This document shows positions 12,542 to 25,700 of a stretch of DNA of 64,000 bases, in pieces. The stretch spans positions 35,234,215-35,298,214 of the forward strand of contig OX411559.1 in NCBI GenBank assembly GCA_948146395.1, given 5' to 3'. Under the pieces are notes generated by a model. The model saw only the letters and a program-made list of their open reading frames with translations, ran no database searches and was not told the DNA's origin. Source of the DNA: Fragum whitleyi. Lineage: Eukaryota; Mollusca; Bivalvia; Cardiida; Cardiidae. Numbering within the stretch: position 1 is the stretch's first letter; every line of letters starts with the position of its first letter. The translations under genes and the position numbers were made by a program.

Positions 12542-13152
12542 GAAAAGTGCATTAAAAGTCAATCGCCACATCTGTGGATACTTTTAACATTAAAATACAA
12601 CCATGACTATCAAATTACTTCAAATCTTTAGAAATGAAAATAAAAATGCTGTACTTTCTATGATTTTGAAAATACTTAGGTAAATTATTTCGCTGAAAAT
12701 AATACTTTTTGTCGAGCCCGCTTGAGGTAGGCACTACATAGTTGTCACTACGACATGTTGGGGTTTGAATAACGGACTCGTATAGTTAACAACAACGTGA
12801 AACTGACAAGGTGAATGATTTTGAATAAAATTGAATGAGAATATGGGGCGGGTTTAGAATGAATTTAATGGGAGGTAATCCAATATCGCAAATTTTGTTC
12901 AGGATGAACAAAATAAGCGATATTTATTACCTACCTTTGATAAGATAATTATGCATGTTCTATTAATAGCTTCCTATGTCTTCAAGAACCAATCAGACGC
13001 TTACATTTTCAATTATGCCGATCGAATCGCTATAATAATTTTGATTGTAGTTGTTGATCTTATCTTTTTTGTCATTTTGAGCGTTTTTGAATGGCTTGAA
13101 TGAGTCTTCGTAAAGAATGAATGGAGCGATGAGTGAACGATTTAGAACACTT

Positions 13153-13635
13153 CCCCAGTGAAAATATGGATTGAAATTTCACTGATATTTCACTGAAATT
13201 TCAGTGAAATATCAGTGAAAGAAAGGTGCAAAATAACAGTGAAATTACACTGAAATTTCACCAAAATTTCAAAGAATTAACAGTGAATTTCATCAAAATT
13301 TCAATGAAATCTCACCAAAATTTCACCAAGGTTCTGTTGAAATTGAAATAATGGATTGAAATTTCAGTGAAATATCAGTGAAATATAGTGAAATATCAGT
13401 GAAATATAGTGAAATTTCAGTGAAATTTCAGTGAAATATAGCAAAATATCAGTGAAAGAAAGGGGCAAAATATCAGTGAATTTCACCAAAATATCAGTGA
13501 AATTTCACCAAAGTTTCACCAAATTTTCAAAGAATTAACAGTGAATTTCACCAAAATCTCAGTGAATTTTCATCAAAATTTCATTGATTTACACTGAAAA
13601 TTTCAAAGAATTAGCACTGAATTTCATCAAGCTGG
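13153..13635. repeat. Left array of TTTCAGTGAAAT units
   Basis: Degenerate tandem array of an 11-12 bp unit that is itself palindromic when doubled (TTTCACTGAAATTTCAGTGA). Its partner array lies in opposite orientation at 19018-19250. Confidence 0.75.
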
Positions 13636-13900
13636 ACAGACAAGTAGAAACCAATATCCCTCCTCTACTCCATAGGAGGGGAATACCCCTCTACTCCATA
13701 GGAGGGAAATATGATTACATCCTATCTATATGGTTGTCCAGATACAACTGACTCCAAACCAGATGTATGACTTTGAGATGTGACCTTGACAATGGAGCTA
13801 TAAGATTTTTTTTAAAAAGCACATCTACTCATGATTGAGAACATACGAGCTATTTTGAAATCCATCTATTGATTTAAGAGTATTTGTATTGACAAAATCT

Positions 13901-13955
13901 GATGGATGGATGGATGGATGGATGGATGGATGGATGGATGGATGGATGGATGGAT
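13901..13955. repeat. GGAT tetranucleotide microsatellite
   Basis: About 13 copies of GGAT without interruption, then GGATAGAC. Confidence 0.9.
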
Positions 13956-15464
13956 AGACTAATGGATGAAAAGACAGTACTGTAAGGCACATACACTGAA
14001 CTGTCAATCTGACAACTATGTTTTCCCTAACTAAGCCTGATATGAATCACTTGATTATATGAAAACACAGGGTGTGGCATGTCCCACATGGGCTTTTGTA
14101 CTTGCAGACAAGTACATTTTTCAAGGCTACTTGTCCATGGACCAGTGAATATCAGGGCAAATCTTTGAATGTTACACAATAGATCTGAGTGATAAATTAT
14201 TCACTAATTTTCATGTAAAAGGATGGAAAAAATTGTTTTAAATGATGAAAATGCTGGTTCCACATTTTTATCATTAAAAGCAATATCTTCTCAAAATGTA
14301 TCAATTTACTTTTTTGCAGACATGTTCATTTTGTTCATGGTCAAGTAGAAAGTTCAAGTAGTAGCAAGTTCAAATACCAAAAGATCTAACCCTTAGATAT
14401 CTGGGTATTTTTTAACTTTTTGCAGTAAATGTGCCACACAAGAGAGGAAGGTGAAGTTACAAAACGGTTTAAACCAGCCAAATACATTTCAAAATTTAAA
14501 AACAGCTTTCTTATGTAACAAGGTTAATTGTTTTCTGAAGCAGTCTCTTCTGTCTCTAGGCTGGTTCCATATAGCGAATGTGCCTATTTACAGATGATTG
14601 TGGTACCAGAAACTGCATGCCAATGGTAAAGTTGACACACAAAGGAACGATCACATTTTTTTCCTCTTCTGTTGTATTCTTCCACTTTCTGAAGTTATTG
14701 AAAAACAAAATATAAAAAAATGACCCTTATTTAGCTCATTCTCAAATATTCCTGCTCTGACAGAAGGTAAAGATTAAGATAAGCCTGCACATGTGAGCAT
14801 TTTAATCTTAGTCCTGACCACTTGATTTTTATTTTAAAACAATATTTTTGAAATGAATTTTACCCACAATTTTACCCACAATAAGTGCATTCAGGATATC
14901 AATTTCAATTTAATATTCTATGGTTTTTATTCTGCATGATAAGGGGTTAAAAGGTAAGATCCAAAATATTAGTTATGGTTTTTAAATATATTACAAATTA
15001 TTAAAGTGTATGGAGCAATATATTGAAAACTTTCTCAAATAAGGTTAAGCAAAGGCAAAAATGACAACAGCCATGTCAGACATGGCCATACCCAATCATG
15101 AAAGCTTGATAGTAAACTGAAGCTTAATCTATTATGGAGTTTAAAGTTGAAAGCTATTTTACTTTAAGAGATATGCCCCAAAAAAGAGTAAGAGTTAAGA
15201 AATAACAAAGGGCAATTACTCCAAAATTATGCAAGCAAGACTTGTTGTTCTTGTGCAGTACTGCACTTCTCCATGAGATCTATCCATCTATAAAGTTTCA
15301 AGTTGATAGCTTTTGAAGATATGCTCCAGACGAGTTTAGTGACGGAATGTCGAAATGACGGATGGAGACCATTACTATATCCCCTTCACAAAAAACGGTG
15401 GGGATAAAAAATTTATAAGACCAAGTGGCAATATCTAAGTTATTCTTATTATACTGCATATTGA

Positions 15465-15672
15465 CAAGCAATTTCTTCTTTTTCGACAATGTTTACCAAA
15501 TGGTAATGCAAATTTTAGTAATGGAAAGGCAGTTATTTTTCAAAACTTGACAGATTTGAAATACTTAGTTGTGCCCTTTACAACAGGCCTGAAGGACCTG
15601 CAGCTTGATTATAGCTACCAGTCCTCCCTAAAATCCACAGCTCTCAGGCCCGAGGACAGGTGTTAGTGTCGA
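15465..15672 (+). repeat. Dispersed repeat with hairpin AAGCAATTTCTTC and GGCCTGAAGGACCTGC
   Basis: It shares order and sequence with 32865-33080: CAAGCAATTTCTTC, then GAGTAATGGAAAGG or TTAGTAATGGAAAGG, then CTGAAGGACCTGC or CCGAAGGACCTGC, then GAGGACAGGTGTTAG or GAGGACTGGTGTTAG. Confidence 0.55.
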
Positions 15673-18600
15673 TCCCTGTAGTGGGGTAAAATAAAGCAAG
15701 ATTGGTGTCTCTTAAAAAAAGTGCACTGTGCATCTCCTCAAAAAGATCCATTCAACTACAAAGTTTCAAGTAAATAGCATTTATACCTCAGGAGATTAAA
15801 TGAAAAGAAGAGTGATTAAAAACAGTGAGTTTACCATTATGATACATGTAATATTACTGGTGTGACAGTTGAATTTAATGTGATACTCCATCAAGAAATT
15901 TTGAGGATCTACTGGAAAGCATTTAACTTCAATACACTTACCTACATTCAACTACATTTTTTCCAGATCTAACTTAATGTTGTTGTTTTTTCAAGGCTAC
16001 ATAATTATGTTATCTTCTTCACTCATGTTTTTCTCAAGACTCCAGAATATTCAGCAGTTACACTATAAGGTTTATCCCTGTACTATATTTTGATCTCAAA
16101 GCTCAAGGTCTAATGATAACAAGGACTGTTGTAATTGTGACTACTTCATATTGAAATCGATCTTTAAGAGTCATGTTGGGTATGGCCATCCCAACTGTAA
16201 AAGCTTGATAAACTAGACTGTCGACTAATACCCCAAAACAAGTGCTTGTCAATAATGTTAAGTCATTTTCCATCAGCCCATAACTCTGTCAAAACACAAA
16301 AGTCAATGAATGGATCATAACCAAAATATCACTTGCACATCTCTACCTGATACTGATCATATCTGTAAAGTTTAATGGAAATCTGCCCATTAGTTGCTGA
16401 GAAACTGAATGGACATATAAAAGCTACAAATGGATGGATGGACCAAACGATGAACAGACAGATTACCGACCAACAAGCTAACTCCTAATACACCCCCCCC
16501 CCCCCAACATAGTTTTTTTTGGGTACAATACACTGAAGCTAGCAAGAATTAGGGTCTTTAGATACTGATATTCTTTCTCATCACTAAGATCTATCCACCG
16601 GTGAAGCTGAATATTTTGTGAAAGTTCCATGAAAATCTGTCTTCAACTGAATGAGGAGATGTGTTAACAAATGGACATACAGAGATAGAAGATGAACATG
16701 TGTCCACCCCTGATGGCATGTAATAAGACCGGAAAGAGTATTTTTATTTTTAATAAATTTGACTTAGTAAGATGACCTTGACATCAAAATATGTGGAATG
16801 GAATGGTGAAAGAAACTTTTATGTAATTTTTTGTTGAACATTGTAACTTGAATAGTGTCCAGGTTATAGAAAAATGTTTAGTTGGTGCATCAAGTTTTCA
16901 TGGAGTCAGAAAGTTGGACAAATAGCATAAAACATTACACCCTTGATCTTTTTATGTGTGGACATGTATTAAAATAATGAATACAGTGTCATCTTATTCT
17001 ACTTACAAATTACTTGAACATATCTGTTTTCACAGTGACAATCTTGCATGTATATATGGTACCAGTAATGCTGTTAGGCCTACATGTCTGAGTGACATTA
17101 ATCTGAAATGAATATTTTTGTATTTATTCAAAATAATAAAATATCAAGTCTAAATTATAAAATATTACTGAATACTATATCTATTCTTATTGATACTAAT
17201 AAGAGAAAATCTGTTGTGAATTTTACTCAGTTTTGAGAGTCTATATATGAAAGCCTCCCAATCAGCAAATTTCTAAATACATTTTCTAATAAAACTATCA
17301 AAAGGGGAGATTTTCATTTCTCATATTAAATGCGAAATTGATATTTGATGATATTTTTGTCAAATTTAATTGAAGAAAGATTTTTTTTTTAAAAATGTGA
17401 AAAAAAATCTATATTCTATTTTGTAATTCATAAATTATTTGTCAAATCTTTTTCATTTTAATGTATTAATCCTTAATTCTGATGGGTATAAATACATTTG
17501 TTTGGTTTAGCTATTAATGTCTCCTTGTTTATAAATATCCGAAAAATGGCTTGTCCGGTTACTATTACACTTTACCTGTCAGCTACGAATTATTTAAGTC
17601 ATGTTAAGATAGTATTTAGGTGATTTTGGAAATATTATGGAGGTTAATAATTAAGTTTGGGGGAAGAAGACATTCTTCACTTTCCTTTCCTATCATTTTT
17701 TTAATGAAAATTCTTCTACAACAAACGAGTACAACAAAGGTGCAGATGAATGTTTTCCAGGCACAAAATTACTACCAATGACCAGTAAAATACTAACAAC
17801 TCATAAATACCTTGATATCCTCTGCACTTAAAAACACCCTTCACTTGTTTATAACGATTGTGAGGTTTTGAAATGTTTGTTTTATTTCATGTGACATCCA
17901 AAGGGTAAGGTAAATTTAACAGCTTTGGGAATTCCGTGTAATCTAAAAATAGAATCAGTTGACTGTTCTACGAGAATTCCTGACCACCATTTTGATGATC
18001 ATTCCAACGAAAGAATTTCATTTTGAAATACGATTTAATGACATTGATTGAGGATTTTATCATTGCTGAAAAGACAAGTAAAGAATATTCATATAATCAA
18101 ATTTATTCATTTTATTTATTTATTTATTTTTTTCGTTACGGAATAAGAATTTAAACTATAGCCAAATATTGCACAAATCGGCGAAATAGCAAGGTCAAGT
18201 TGATAACGGAAGTTGCTTATTTTCACTTCAAAAACTTACGAGTTTATTCACGTTCCGGTTTGTAACTCGTCTTTCGGTTGGATTATGATATTAACAGCAT
18301 ATCAATAGCATAACATAGCCTTCTCTTACGGTTATTTTTTTATTATTTAGAACTACACAAAATGACCCAACAATCTGACCTCCGTCGTTTGCATCATGGC
18401 GCGTGATAAGTTTAGCCGTGTAACATTTTCATTGGTTCTTATCAATCACATGACTTAATCTAGACTAGAAATTATAAACTGGAAATTTCTGTTTACTCCA
18501 CGGCATTAAGAAAATTTCTATTTTACCATTTAAATTTGCTATTTAACAAAATAATACTAATAGACAAACTAAAAATGAAAATGGTTAATTGCATGAGAAA

Positions 18601-19017
18601 TAGTTTGTAACAAATCACATAATATCGTTTATTATTCTGTAATATCTTTTAAGAGATTCTTTGACTTGAAATTGTCCCAACCATTATTAGATAATAGGTG
18701 GAGTCGTGAAATATATCTATGCTAAAGTAACAGATATTGTGGTTGTAGTATGACAGAATTCCTTGCATAAATGAAAAAAAAAAGAGGGAAGAAATGATCA
18801 TTTCTTTACACATATTCATTACTTTAAGCTTAGGAACGGAATGGTCAACAATGTTCACAAAAGTGTATTCATTTTAGGCTATATATTTCTGCTTCTGACC
18901 ATCTTAAGAAACATGTCTTTTGCTACAATTATGTTGTGAATCTGTTGTGTTCCTACTTTTTTTAGTGCTTTTATAAAGATTCAGTTTTATTATATACACA
19001 TTTTTAAGTTTGCATAT

Positions 19018-19250
19018 TCACTGAAATTTCATAAGTTAAAAAAAAAAAAATACTGAAATTTCACTGAAATTTCAGCCTCATAAAGAAAAAACATTTCACT
19101 GAAATTTCAAATTTTTTTGCCAAAATTTCACTGAAATTTCACTGAAATTTAGTCATTTTGTTGAGATTCAGTGATATTTTAACATTTCACTGAAATTTCA
19201 CTGAAATTTGGTGAAATTTCACTGAAATTTCACATCAATTTTCACTGGGG
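19018..19250. repeat. Right array of TTTCACTGAAAT units
   Basis: Inverted partner of the array at 13153-13635. It ends ATTTTCACTGGGG, the complement of the CCCCAGTGAAAAT that opens the left array. Confidence 0.7.
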
Positions 19251-19292
19251 TTTTTATTGGGATGACTGTCAATTTCACGATGCTGTTAACTG

Positions 19293-20818
19293 TATGGAAT
19301 TACGAGATTGATGGATGTATGAAATTAAAGAAATGACAACATAAAATGAATCCGCTTGCGTTCTGGTTATCTTTTTATTTCTCTTTATATCAATATCATC
19401 CAGTAGAATCATCCAATAAAAAGTATCTCATGTGTTTTAAAAGTTTGACTCTAATAGATGAATTAAGTAAATAAAACTTAAAAAAAAAACACACACAATT
19501 GAATTAAGGAATTCCGCTTGCGTTTTGGTTTCATTTTTCTATTTATTTGAAAAGAATTCCTCTATTTTCTCATTATATCAATAGTAAATATTTTGACTGT
19601 TTCAGAATTTTTTTCATGGAGCTACAGTCTACTGTTTGAGCAATTTTATCTTGGAACTACTGTTTGAGGAATGTTTTTATAGCACTACTTCGGACGTAAG
19701 CTTACAAATAACCACGTTCTAAATATCTTATTGTAATATGGTTTGTGTGTGTGTCAATTGGAACCCTAATTTTTTGTGAATATGAAACTAAAAGTTAAAT
19801 TATAAAGAGAAAGAGAGTAGTGACACATGTATGTTTGAAATCCGCTTTGCCTAATTATAAAGACTGTGTTACTCTTTTGGATTTATATCTCTGCGAAATT
19901 GGATAATATCCTCTTCATGTTATAAAAAAATCAAAATGAAGCAGATATGTATAGATTTCTCCAAATTAAGGCCGATTTCCGTGTGAAGGACTACTTTTTG
20001 CCCTAGCTTACAAAATAGAAGGGCACTCTAAATTGTTTTCTTTTTGGGAATGAAACGATATTTCAGCTTATCAGAATGCACGAATCTTGATAGATACAAG
20101 ATAAATTGGATTATTGCAAATGCAATCCTAAAAATAAGAGCCATTGTGTGACATGTTCAACAATTTCAAATATGCACAAGGTAAAGACTCTGGCCAGCCT
20201 CTGCATCTGCACAGTCTGACCATAGTGTTGACTTTGTGAATTAAAGATAGGTCCCGGGTTCGAGCCCCGATGGCGGCACTCATCCTTTCCGACTACTTGT
20301 CTCTCATCAGTGGCTCGATAATTGTACACCTATGTGGGATATCAGCTGGAGGCTAGGAAAAAATGCAATGGTAGTATACCTCAATTTATTTGATCGGAAT
20401 TTGACCTCTGTGGAAAAAAAGTGTAAATAACAATTACAAACATATTTTATCAATTAATGAATATGTATTACATTCAATACCGTTTGTTATTCATTCCTAT
20501 GAAAGCACGTGCAAAGTCGAGTAGGAATAATCAGATTTTATTCATCTAAATAGCAGGAGTCAGATCAACCGGTCAATAAAACTGCGCTATATTGTTGCGA
20601 GAAATACCAGGGATACATTGTTTTTGTGTTCTAGCCTCCGCGATATAACTGAGAAATTGTTGAAAGCAGCGTTAAACCCAATTCAAACAATTACAATCTT
20701 AGACTGTCAGACAATCATTTAAGTACCCTTGTGGCTGTCTATGCTGCAAACTTGAAACGTTGTCAAATTGTTGGAAATTTTACACACTGGCTCATTTAAC
20801 GTTTTCTTTCAATTTCAG
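19293..20818. other. Noncoding stretch before exon C
   Basis: Holds three AATCCGCTTGCG-type motifs in AT-rich sequence (about 19350, 19510, 19843) and the SINE-like copy at 20248-20695. No gene seen. Confidence 0.45.
20248..20695 (+). repeat. SINE-like repeat, copy 2, interrupted by about 240 bp
   Basis: The B box reads GGGTTCGAGCCCC. The first half runs to about 20365 and resumes near 20598 (GAGAAATACCAGGGATAC), ending CAATTCAAACAATTA. The inserted segment is AT-rich without features I recognise. Confidence 0.6.
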
Positions 20819-20994
20819 ATCCCACGAGATTTCGATGTCACGTGTGTGGCAAATTTTTCCACGGCAAATCCAATCTTGAAAATCATGTTAGAATACACTC
20901 TGGGGAGAAACCGTATGCCTGTAATATTTGTGGTCGGAGGTTTACACAGAAGGGGACTTTGAAATCGCATATGATTACACATATGCAATCGTGA
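20819..20994 (+). CDS. Terminal exon C: C2H2 zinc-finger pair
   Basis: The acceptor CAATTTCAG ends at 20818, phase 1, with TGA at 20992-20994. Finger 1 begins CHVCGKFF with helix region HGKSNLENH; finger 2 begins CNICGRRF with helix region TQKGTLKSH; the linker is SGEKP; the end is HMQS. It is closest to exons D and E, its 3' neighbours, which argues for local duplication. AATAAA lies at 21137-21142. The longer open frame upstream of 20819 is intron read-through. Confidence 0.86.
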
Positions 20995-21330
20995 AGTGTA
21001 AATGTATGTTCACATAAAAAAGAATCCGAATTAAGCTTTGGAATAATCATAAGATATGACAGGAATGATCCTAAAATGAAGCTAGATACTATAATTGAAT
21101 TCTATCCTTACCTGTAGTTGCCACGGAAATTTGGAAAATAAAATACTTGGAATTAGACTCTGAACCCAGAATGCAGAGAGCCCTAATATTTGGTGTGATG
21201 CATCATCTAGTTGACAAGTTCATTTGAAACGCCACTTAAACGGGATCGTATTTGTGGTCTGTCTGGGAGTATCTAACAAAGAATAAAAAAGGAATCTCTA
21301 AAAACTCAAATATTTAAAATCATTTGGTAA

Positions 21331-21363
<33 letters not shown>

Positions 21364-22562
21364 GTGCATGATCAATAAGTAGAGCAAAGGTTTGTTCATA
21401 TAGTACAGTTAATCACATCGGGAAATTTACATTCATCTCAATCAAAACCATTCATGAACACTCGCTTAGTTGCAAATCATTCATTCCGAATGTCCACTCG
21501 TATCATCTCTCGGAAATTGTTGAAAAAGATCAACAATCTAATCAATAGAAACAAAATCAGAAAAGTACGTAGGTTTTATTAAAGGGAAGTAAAAATTTAT
21601 CGCTTCTTTCGTCAAATTGGGCGAATTTATAGATTATGTTTTACCTCTCTTAAAAAACATTCAAAACTAACTCATCACACTCATTCAATTAAATTCCAAA
21701 ATCATTTTATTTGTCAAAATCAAGATGTTCCTCACTGTACCTCAATGGTCATTTATGGTTCTGTCTTGGTACACCGCATGTAATTGAGAAGCAAAGAAGG
21801 GATCTTTTAACTTATTATTTTATGATTATTAAATTGGATTATGAGACAATCCAGTGTGGTACAAAGAATCTCAAAATATATTCATTACCATTATTGTGTC
21901 ATTGTTAATACTTCCTGTACAGGATTAGTAGAATTTAACAATTCGTGGTTGTACAAACGGTGGAATATATGTAAACTAATAAATGATATAAAATGATTTC
22001 TCTGTTATTCAAATCATACTTTCTGACATTAAAATTTGAAGAAAAAAAATATTTGCCTTGTTTTTTTGTTTCATGAACCAAGTGTCACTTCTAAAAATAA
22101 TTTGAATGGGTTGAAATAGTTACGATTGAAGTTTGTATAAAAACGGTTGGCCTATTTGAAATTAAAAAAAAAATTACTTTGACACAGTTTTGGTCAGGAA
22201 ATTTGTCCGATTATTGACTGATCTAGTTTTCCTCACATCTTGAATTATTTCAGTCATTTTAACAGTTTGTACTCGGTTAAGATCGGATGACCAAACTATT
22301 TTTTTTTTTTTCTATTTCAAATGCCATTATTTAAGATATATTTTATCCTATCTAGATATAAGTATCGGATTCCCATTGCAAATAAAATTTTAAAAGATCT
22401 TGTTTTCTTTCAATTTCAGATTGGTAAGATCAATTTTAATTCAGATGAATAAGTTGACACTTTTCCGAAATCCGAATCATCCTTTGGCAACAGTAATATT
22501 GCAACTACATTTAAATATTATGTTTTCCGAAGAAGTTACAATTGTACTTCTTTGAATTTCAG
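20995..22562. other. 3' flank of exon C and interval to exon D
   Basis: Contains the AATAAA noted above, an uninterrupted T tract at 21333-21361 and a dispersed repeat arm at 21405-21690 related to 11531-11890. No gene seen. A pseudo-acceptor TTTCAATTTCAG near 22420 copies the exon C acceptor but is followed by no finger sequence. Confidence 0.5.
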
Positions 22563-22747
22563 ATCGAAAAGATCCATCCAGATTTAGATGTCATGTGTGC
22601 GGCAAGGATTTACCCGGAAAGTCCAATCTTGAGAATCATTTACGTATACACACAGGGGAAAAACCATATGCTTGTAGTGTGTGTGGAAGGAGGTTTACAC
22701 AGAAAGGACAAATGAAATCGCATATGATTACACATATGCAGTTTTAA
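22563..22747 (+). CDS. Terminal exon D: C2H2 zinc-finger pair with altered finger 1
   Basis: The acceptor TTGAATTTCAG ends at 22562, phase 1, with TAA at 22745-22747. Finger 1 keeps all four zinc ligands (CHVCGK ... HLRIH), but the usual aromatic residue after GKx is replaced: the stretch reads [13 protein letters not shown], so the hydrophobic core is unusual. Finger 2 is canonical (CSVCGRRF, helix region TQKGQMKSH); the linker is TGEKP; the end is HMQF. AATAAA lies at 22920-22925. It may still fold with Leu in the core, or be drifting; the open frame is otherwise clean. Confidence 0.85.
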
Positions 22748-25700
22748 ATTTTATCATGCAGTGTTTGCTGGTGAAAGTTAAATGAGAAAGAAATATGAAG
22801 TGTTATACTGTATAGCGGGATATTTTCGTGTCATTAGATTTCGCCAAAAAGTAGTGTTTTTATTTTGGTGTATGTTTATTTTCGCCACCAAACATGAGAG
22901 GCGTAAATAAGATGTACCAAATAAAGTTTTGTTTACTTGTCGGTCTCCTTTCAAAGAGTTCATACAAGAAATTACTATTTGATATTGAATTTAAGGAAAA
23001 TTACTGCATCACCTGTTTTAAGGCCAAAGTAATACCTGCCAAATTGTGTTCTCTTAAACACAAATCAACATGAACAAAGATAATCCAATTTCAAACAGAG
23101 CAGACGTGTCAATTTCTCACATTTTGATAACTTATGCAATATTTGGATTGTTATTCAAAACAATCGACACCTAATGTAGACGGATATATGTGTAAATAGA
23201 GTATATTTTATAGGCCATATCTATGGATGACCACTTTTCAAAATATGAGGGATATTTTGGAGCGCTTATTTTCGGCACATAGCAAGGGTGGCAAAATCGC
23301 AAAAATAAGATCATGGCCAAAAATTCCTTAAGAAAAATACTGAATCAAAAATACAAAAGGACTAAATAATTTATAGGCTTTTGTACATGAGCAATTGCCA
23401 TAGAATTTTTGAAAAGGACAACGGAATATAGTGTATGATAACTGTATATATTCATTTGAATCTTTTTAATGTTTTTTTACAATGAATATTTGGTCAAAGG
23501 TATGAAAGTAGAAGTTCAAATATCAAGAATTGAGCTTCAAATGGATGGGGATGTCAGAAACTATTATAGGCTTAATTTTGGTTGTGAAAAGTTTTCAAAA
23601 AATGCTGTACAGAAATCATAAGTATATCGCCTTTAGTTATTTTTTAATAAGCATATTTAAAGGTAAGATAACAATTAAAGTGAGTGTAAATATACGGTTA
23701 TGATGATTTAGAGAAAATGAAAAAGAATAAGCATACATGAATAAGACGCAATTTTTCAAAGACTAACATTTATTGTTTAACGATCATTTACTGTCTAAAT
23801 CTTATTTGAGGTACTCATCATAGCCTTAGAATATCAGAAACTACGCCTTGCTTTGGGATATTGAAAATGGGTGTGTGTATGTATATTTGAGTACAGTAAA
23901 AGAAGTGACTATTCATAACTGAATAATTTATGTACTGAGTTTTTTGCACCGGTATCGAAAGATTAGGAACATATTGTTTTACCGTTATACGTCTGTTTGT
24001 CTTTCTTGGTTTCAAAACACATATACAAATACCGAATTAAAGTCATGTGACAAGGTCAAGGTCACTTGGTAAAATATTTGAATATGTAATGCATTTGGGT
24101 ACATTCTTCTTTCACAAACTCATCTCACTTTTAGCTCACCTGAGCATAACGTGCTCAAGGGGATCTTTTAGGATCACCCCGAGTCCGTAATATTTTTTTC
24201 TTATTTTTGAATATTATTTTGCACGATTTGTCATTTTCAATTGGATAACGATATTTTATGAGTTCATTAATCTTTATCACGGTATATGAAGTATGTTTAC
24301 TACCACCAGTGGGTAACTCCGTTCACATGAATGTCCTTTCTGCGCATGTATATTACAGTTAATTTTAAATTATTGCATCATCAGTTAAAGTTAATTTTAA
24401 ATTATTGCATCATCTCATGTGACTCCCGGGCTACCATATGAATTTCCCTAATGTGGCTGGTAGTGAAAGCTTGCGCTTCTAAAGTTAACCTCGTAAAGAT
24501 GAACTGAAGAGAAAAAAATGGCTTCAGAGTTATTGCCCTTTACTTTTTAAAGACTTTGCCATTTTTAGCTCCACTGGCCGCAAGGCTGGCGGGCTATTGT
24601 CATGGCGGGGTGTCCGTCGTCCGTGCATCCGTCCTTCCGTTAACTTTTACTTTAAAAATCTTCGTCTCATAGAGTAATGGATGGATTACAATCAAATTTC
24701 ACAGGAATCTTCCTTTGGTGACCCTCTATCAGATTACTCCAAAGATTCTTAATCGGTTGAAAATTACGGTTGTAGTAGGCTAGGCTAATTTCCATATATG
24801 GTAATAGGTGGCTTTTTCTCAGAAACTAAATGATCGATATAAACCAAGCTTTACATGAATTATCCTTGAGTGGCCCTTTATCAGCCTACAAAAAATCCTT
24901 GTGATCAGATGAAAAATATGTCTTTTATGGGCGGAGATCATTTCTCTATATGTTATATAGTGGTAACTTTGAAAATCATTTTCTCAGAATCTAACCAATG
25001 GATATCAACAAATTTCCCTGGAATGATTCTTTAGTGACCATCAACAAGTATTTAAAAAATTATTGTGATCAGATGAAAAATATGTATTTTATAGGCGGAG
25101 GTCATTTCTCTTTATGTTATATAGTGAACGTAACAGATGGATTTAATCCAAATTTCACTCGAATGATTCTTTAGTGATCCATCATCAGTCTACAAGAAAT
25201 CATTGTGATCAGATAAAAAAGATATGTCTTTTATGGGCAGAGGTCATTTCTTCAGAAGGTTATATGGTGGAATATCTAATATGGGGTAAAACAAACTATT
25301 TTGAAAGTTTAAACAGATGGATTAAATATCATGGGAACTTTATTTCTTTGAAGTTGTATAAATCTGCAAAAAATATTTTGATTAGATGAATAACATTTTT
25401 TTTATTCGCAGAGGACATCTAACATATGAAGTGAATTTTTGACCACCCTTTTGGTATCACTTAAATGATGAATTTTTTCTAGACTTATAACATTTAATAG
25501 GTGTAAAGATTATAGATTAGAAGGAACAAAGCCTTTGTTGAAATCCAAATGTATAGAAATATTATTTGAAACAAGTAGCCTGGTAATACCCCCTGAGAAT
25601 TTGTCATTTAGTTGAACGAAGGTTGTCTCTGGACAGAGAGTACAAGTTGTGTAAAATAATGTTCTGACCTCCTGATGTTCAGAGTGGGTTTGAAAGAGCT

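Larger units (their letters stand above)
8035..12782. other. Long noncoding stretch after exon B
   Basis: No gene found. Holds a 46-bp hairpin (8406-8451), a repeat head near 8885, a repeat arm at 11531-11890 and a small MITE at 12367-12541. ORFs here, including one of 109 codons on the minus strand at 8425-8754, lack recognisable domains and splice context. Confidence 0.45.
12783..19292. mobile_element. 6.5-kb element bounded by nested inverted repeats, type unknown
   Basis: The outer ends are inverted: AGTTAACAACAACGTGAAAC at 12783 and the complement of AGTTAACAGCATCGTGAAAT ending at 19292. Further in, CCCCAGTGAAAATATGG at 13153 pairs with the complement ending at 19250, and each leads into an array of (T)TTCACTGAAAT/ATTTCAGTGAAA units (13153-13635 and 19018-19250). 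No transposase or other coding sequence is seen inside, and no clear target duplication flanks it. It may be a non-autonomous foldback element or two inverted insertions with trapped sequence. The interior also holds a GGAT microsatellite and older repeats. Confidence 0.45.

Noticed and set aside
13825..14007. Frame with HPSIHPSI repeats
   Set aside because: Translation of the GGAT microsatellite.
22405..22432. TTTCAATTTCAG acceptor-like site before exon D
   Set aside because: It copies the exon C acceptor but no finger or open phase-1 frame follows; at most a lost exon start.
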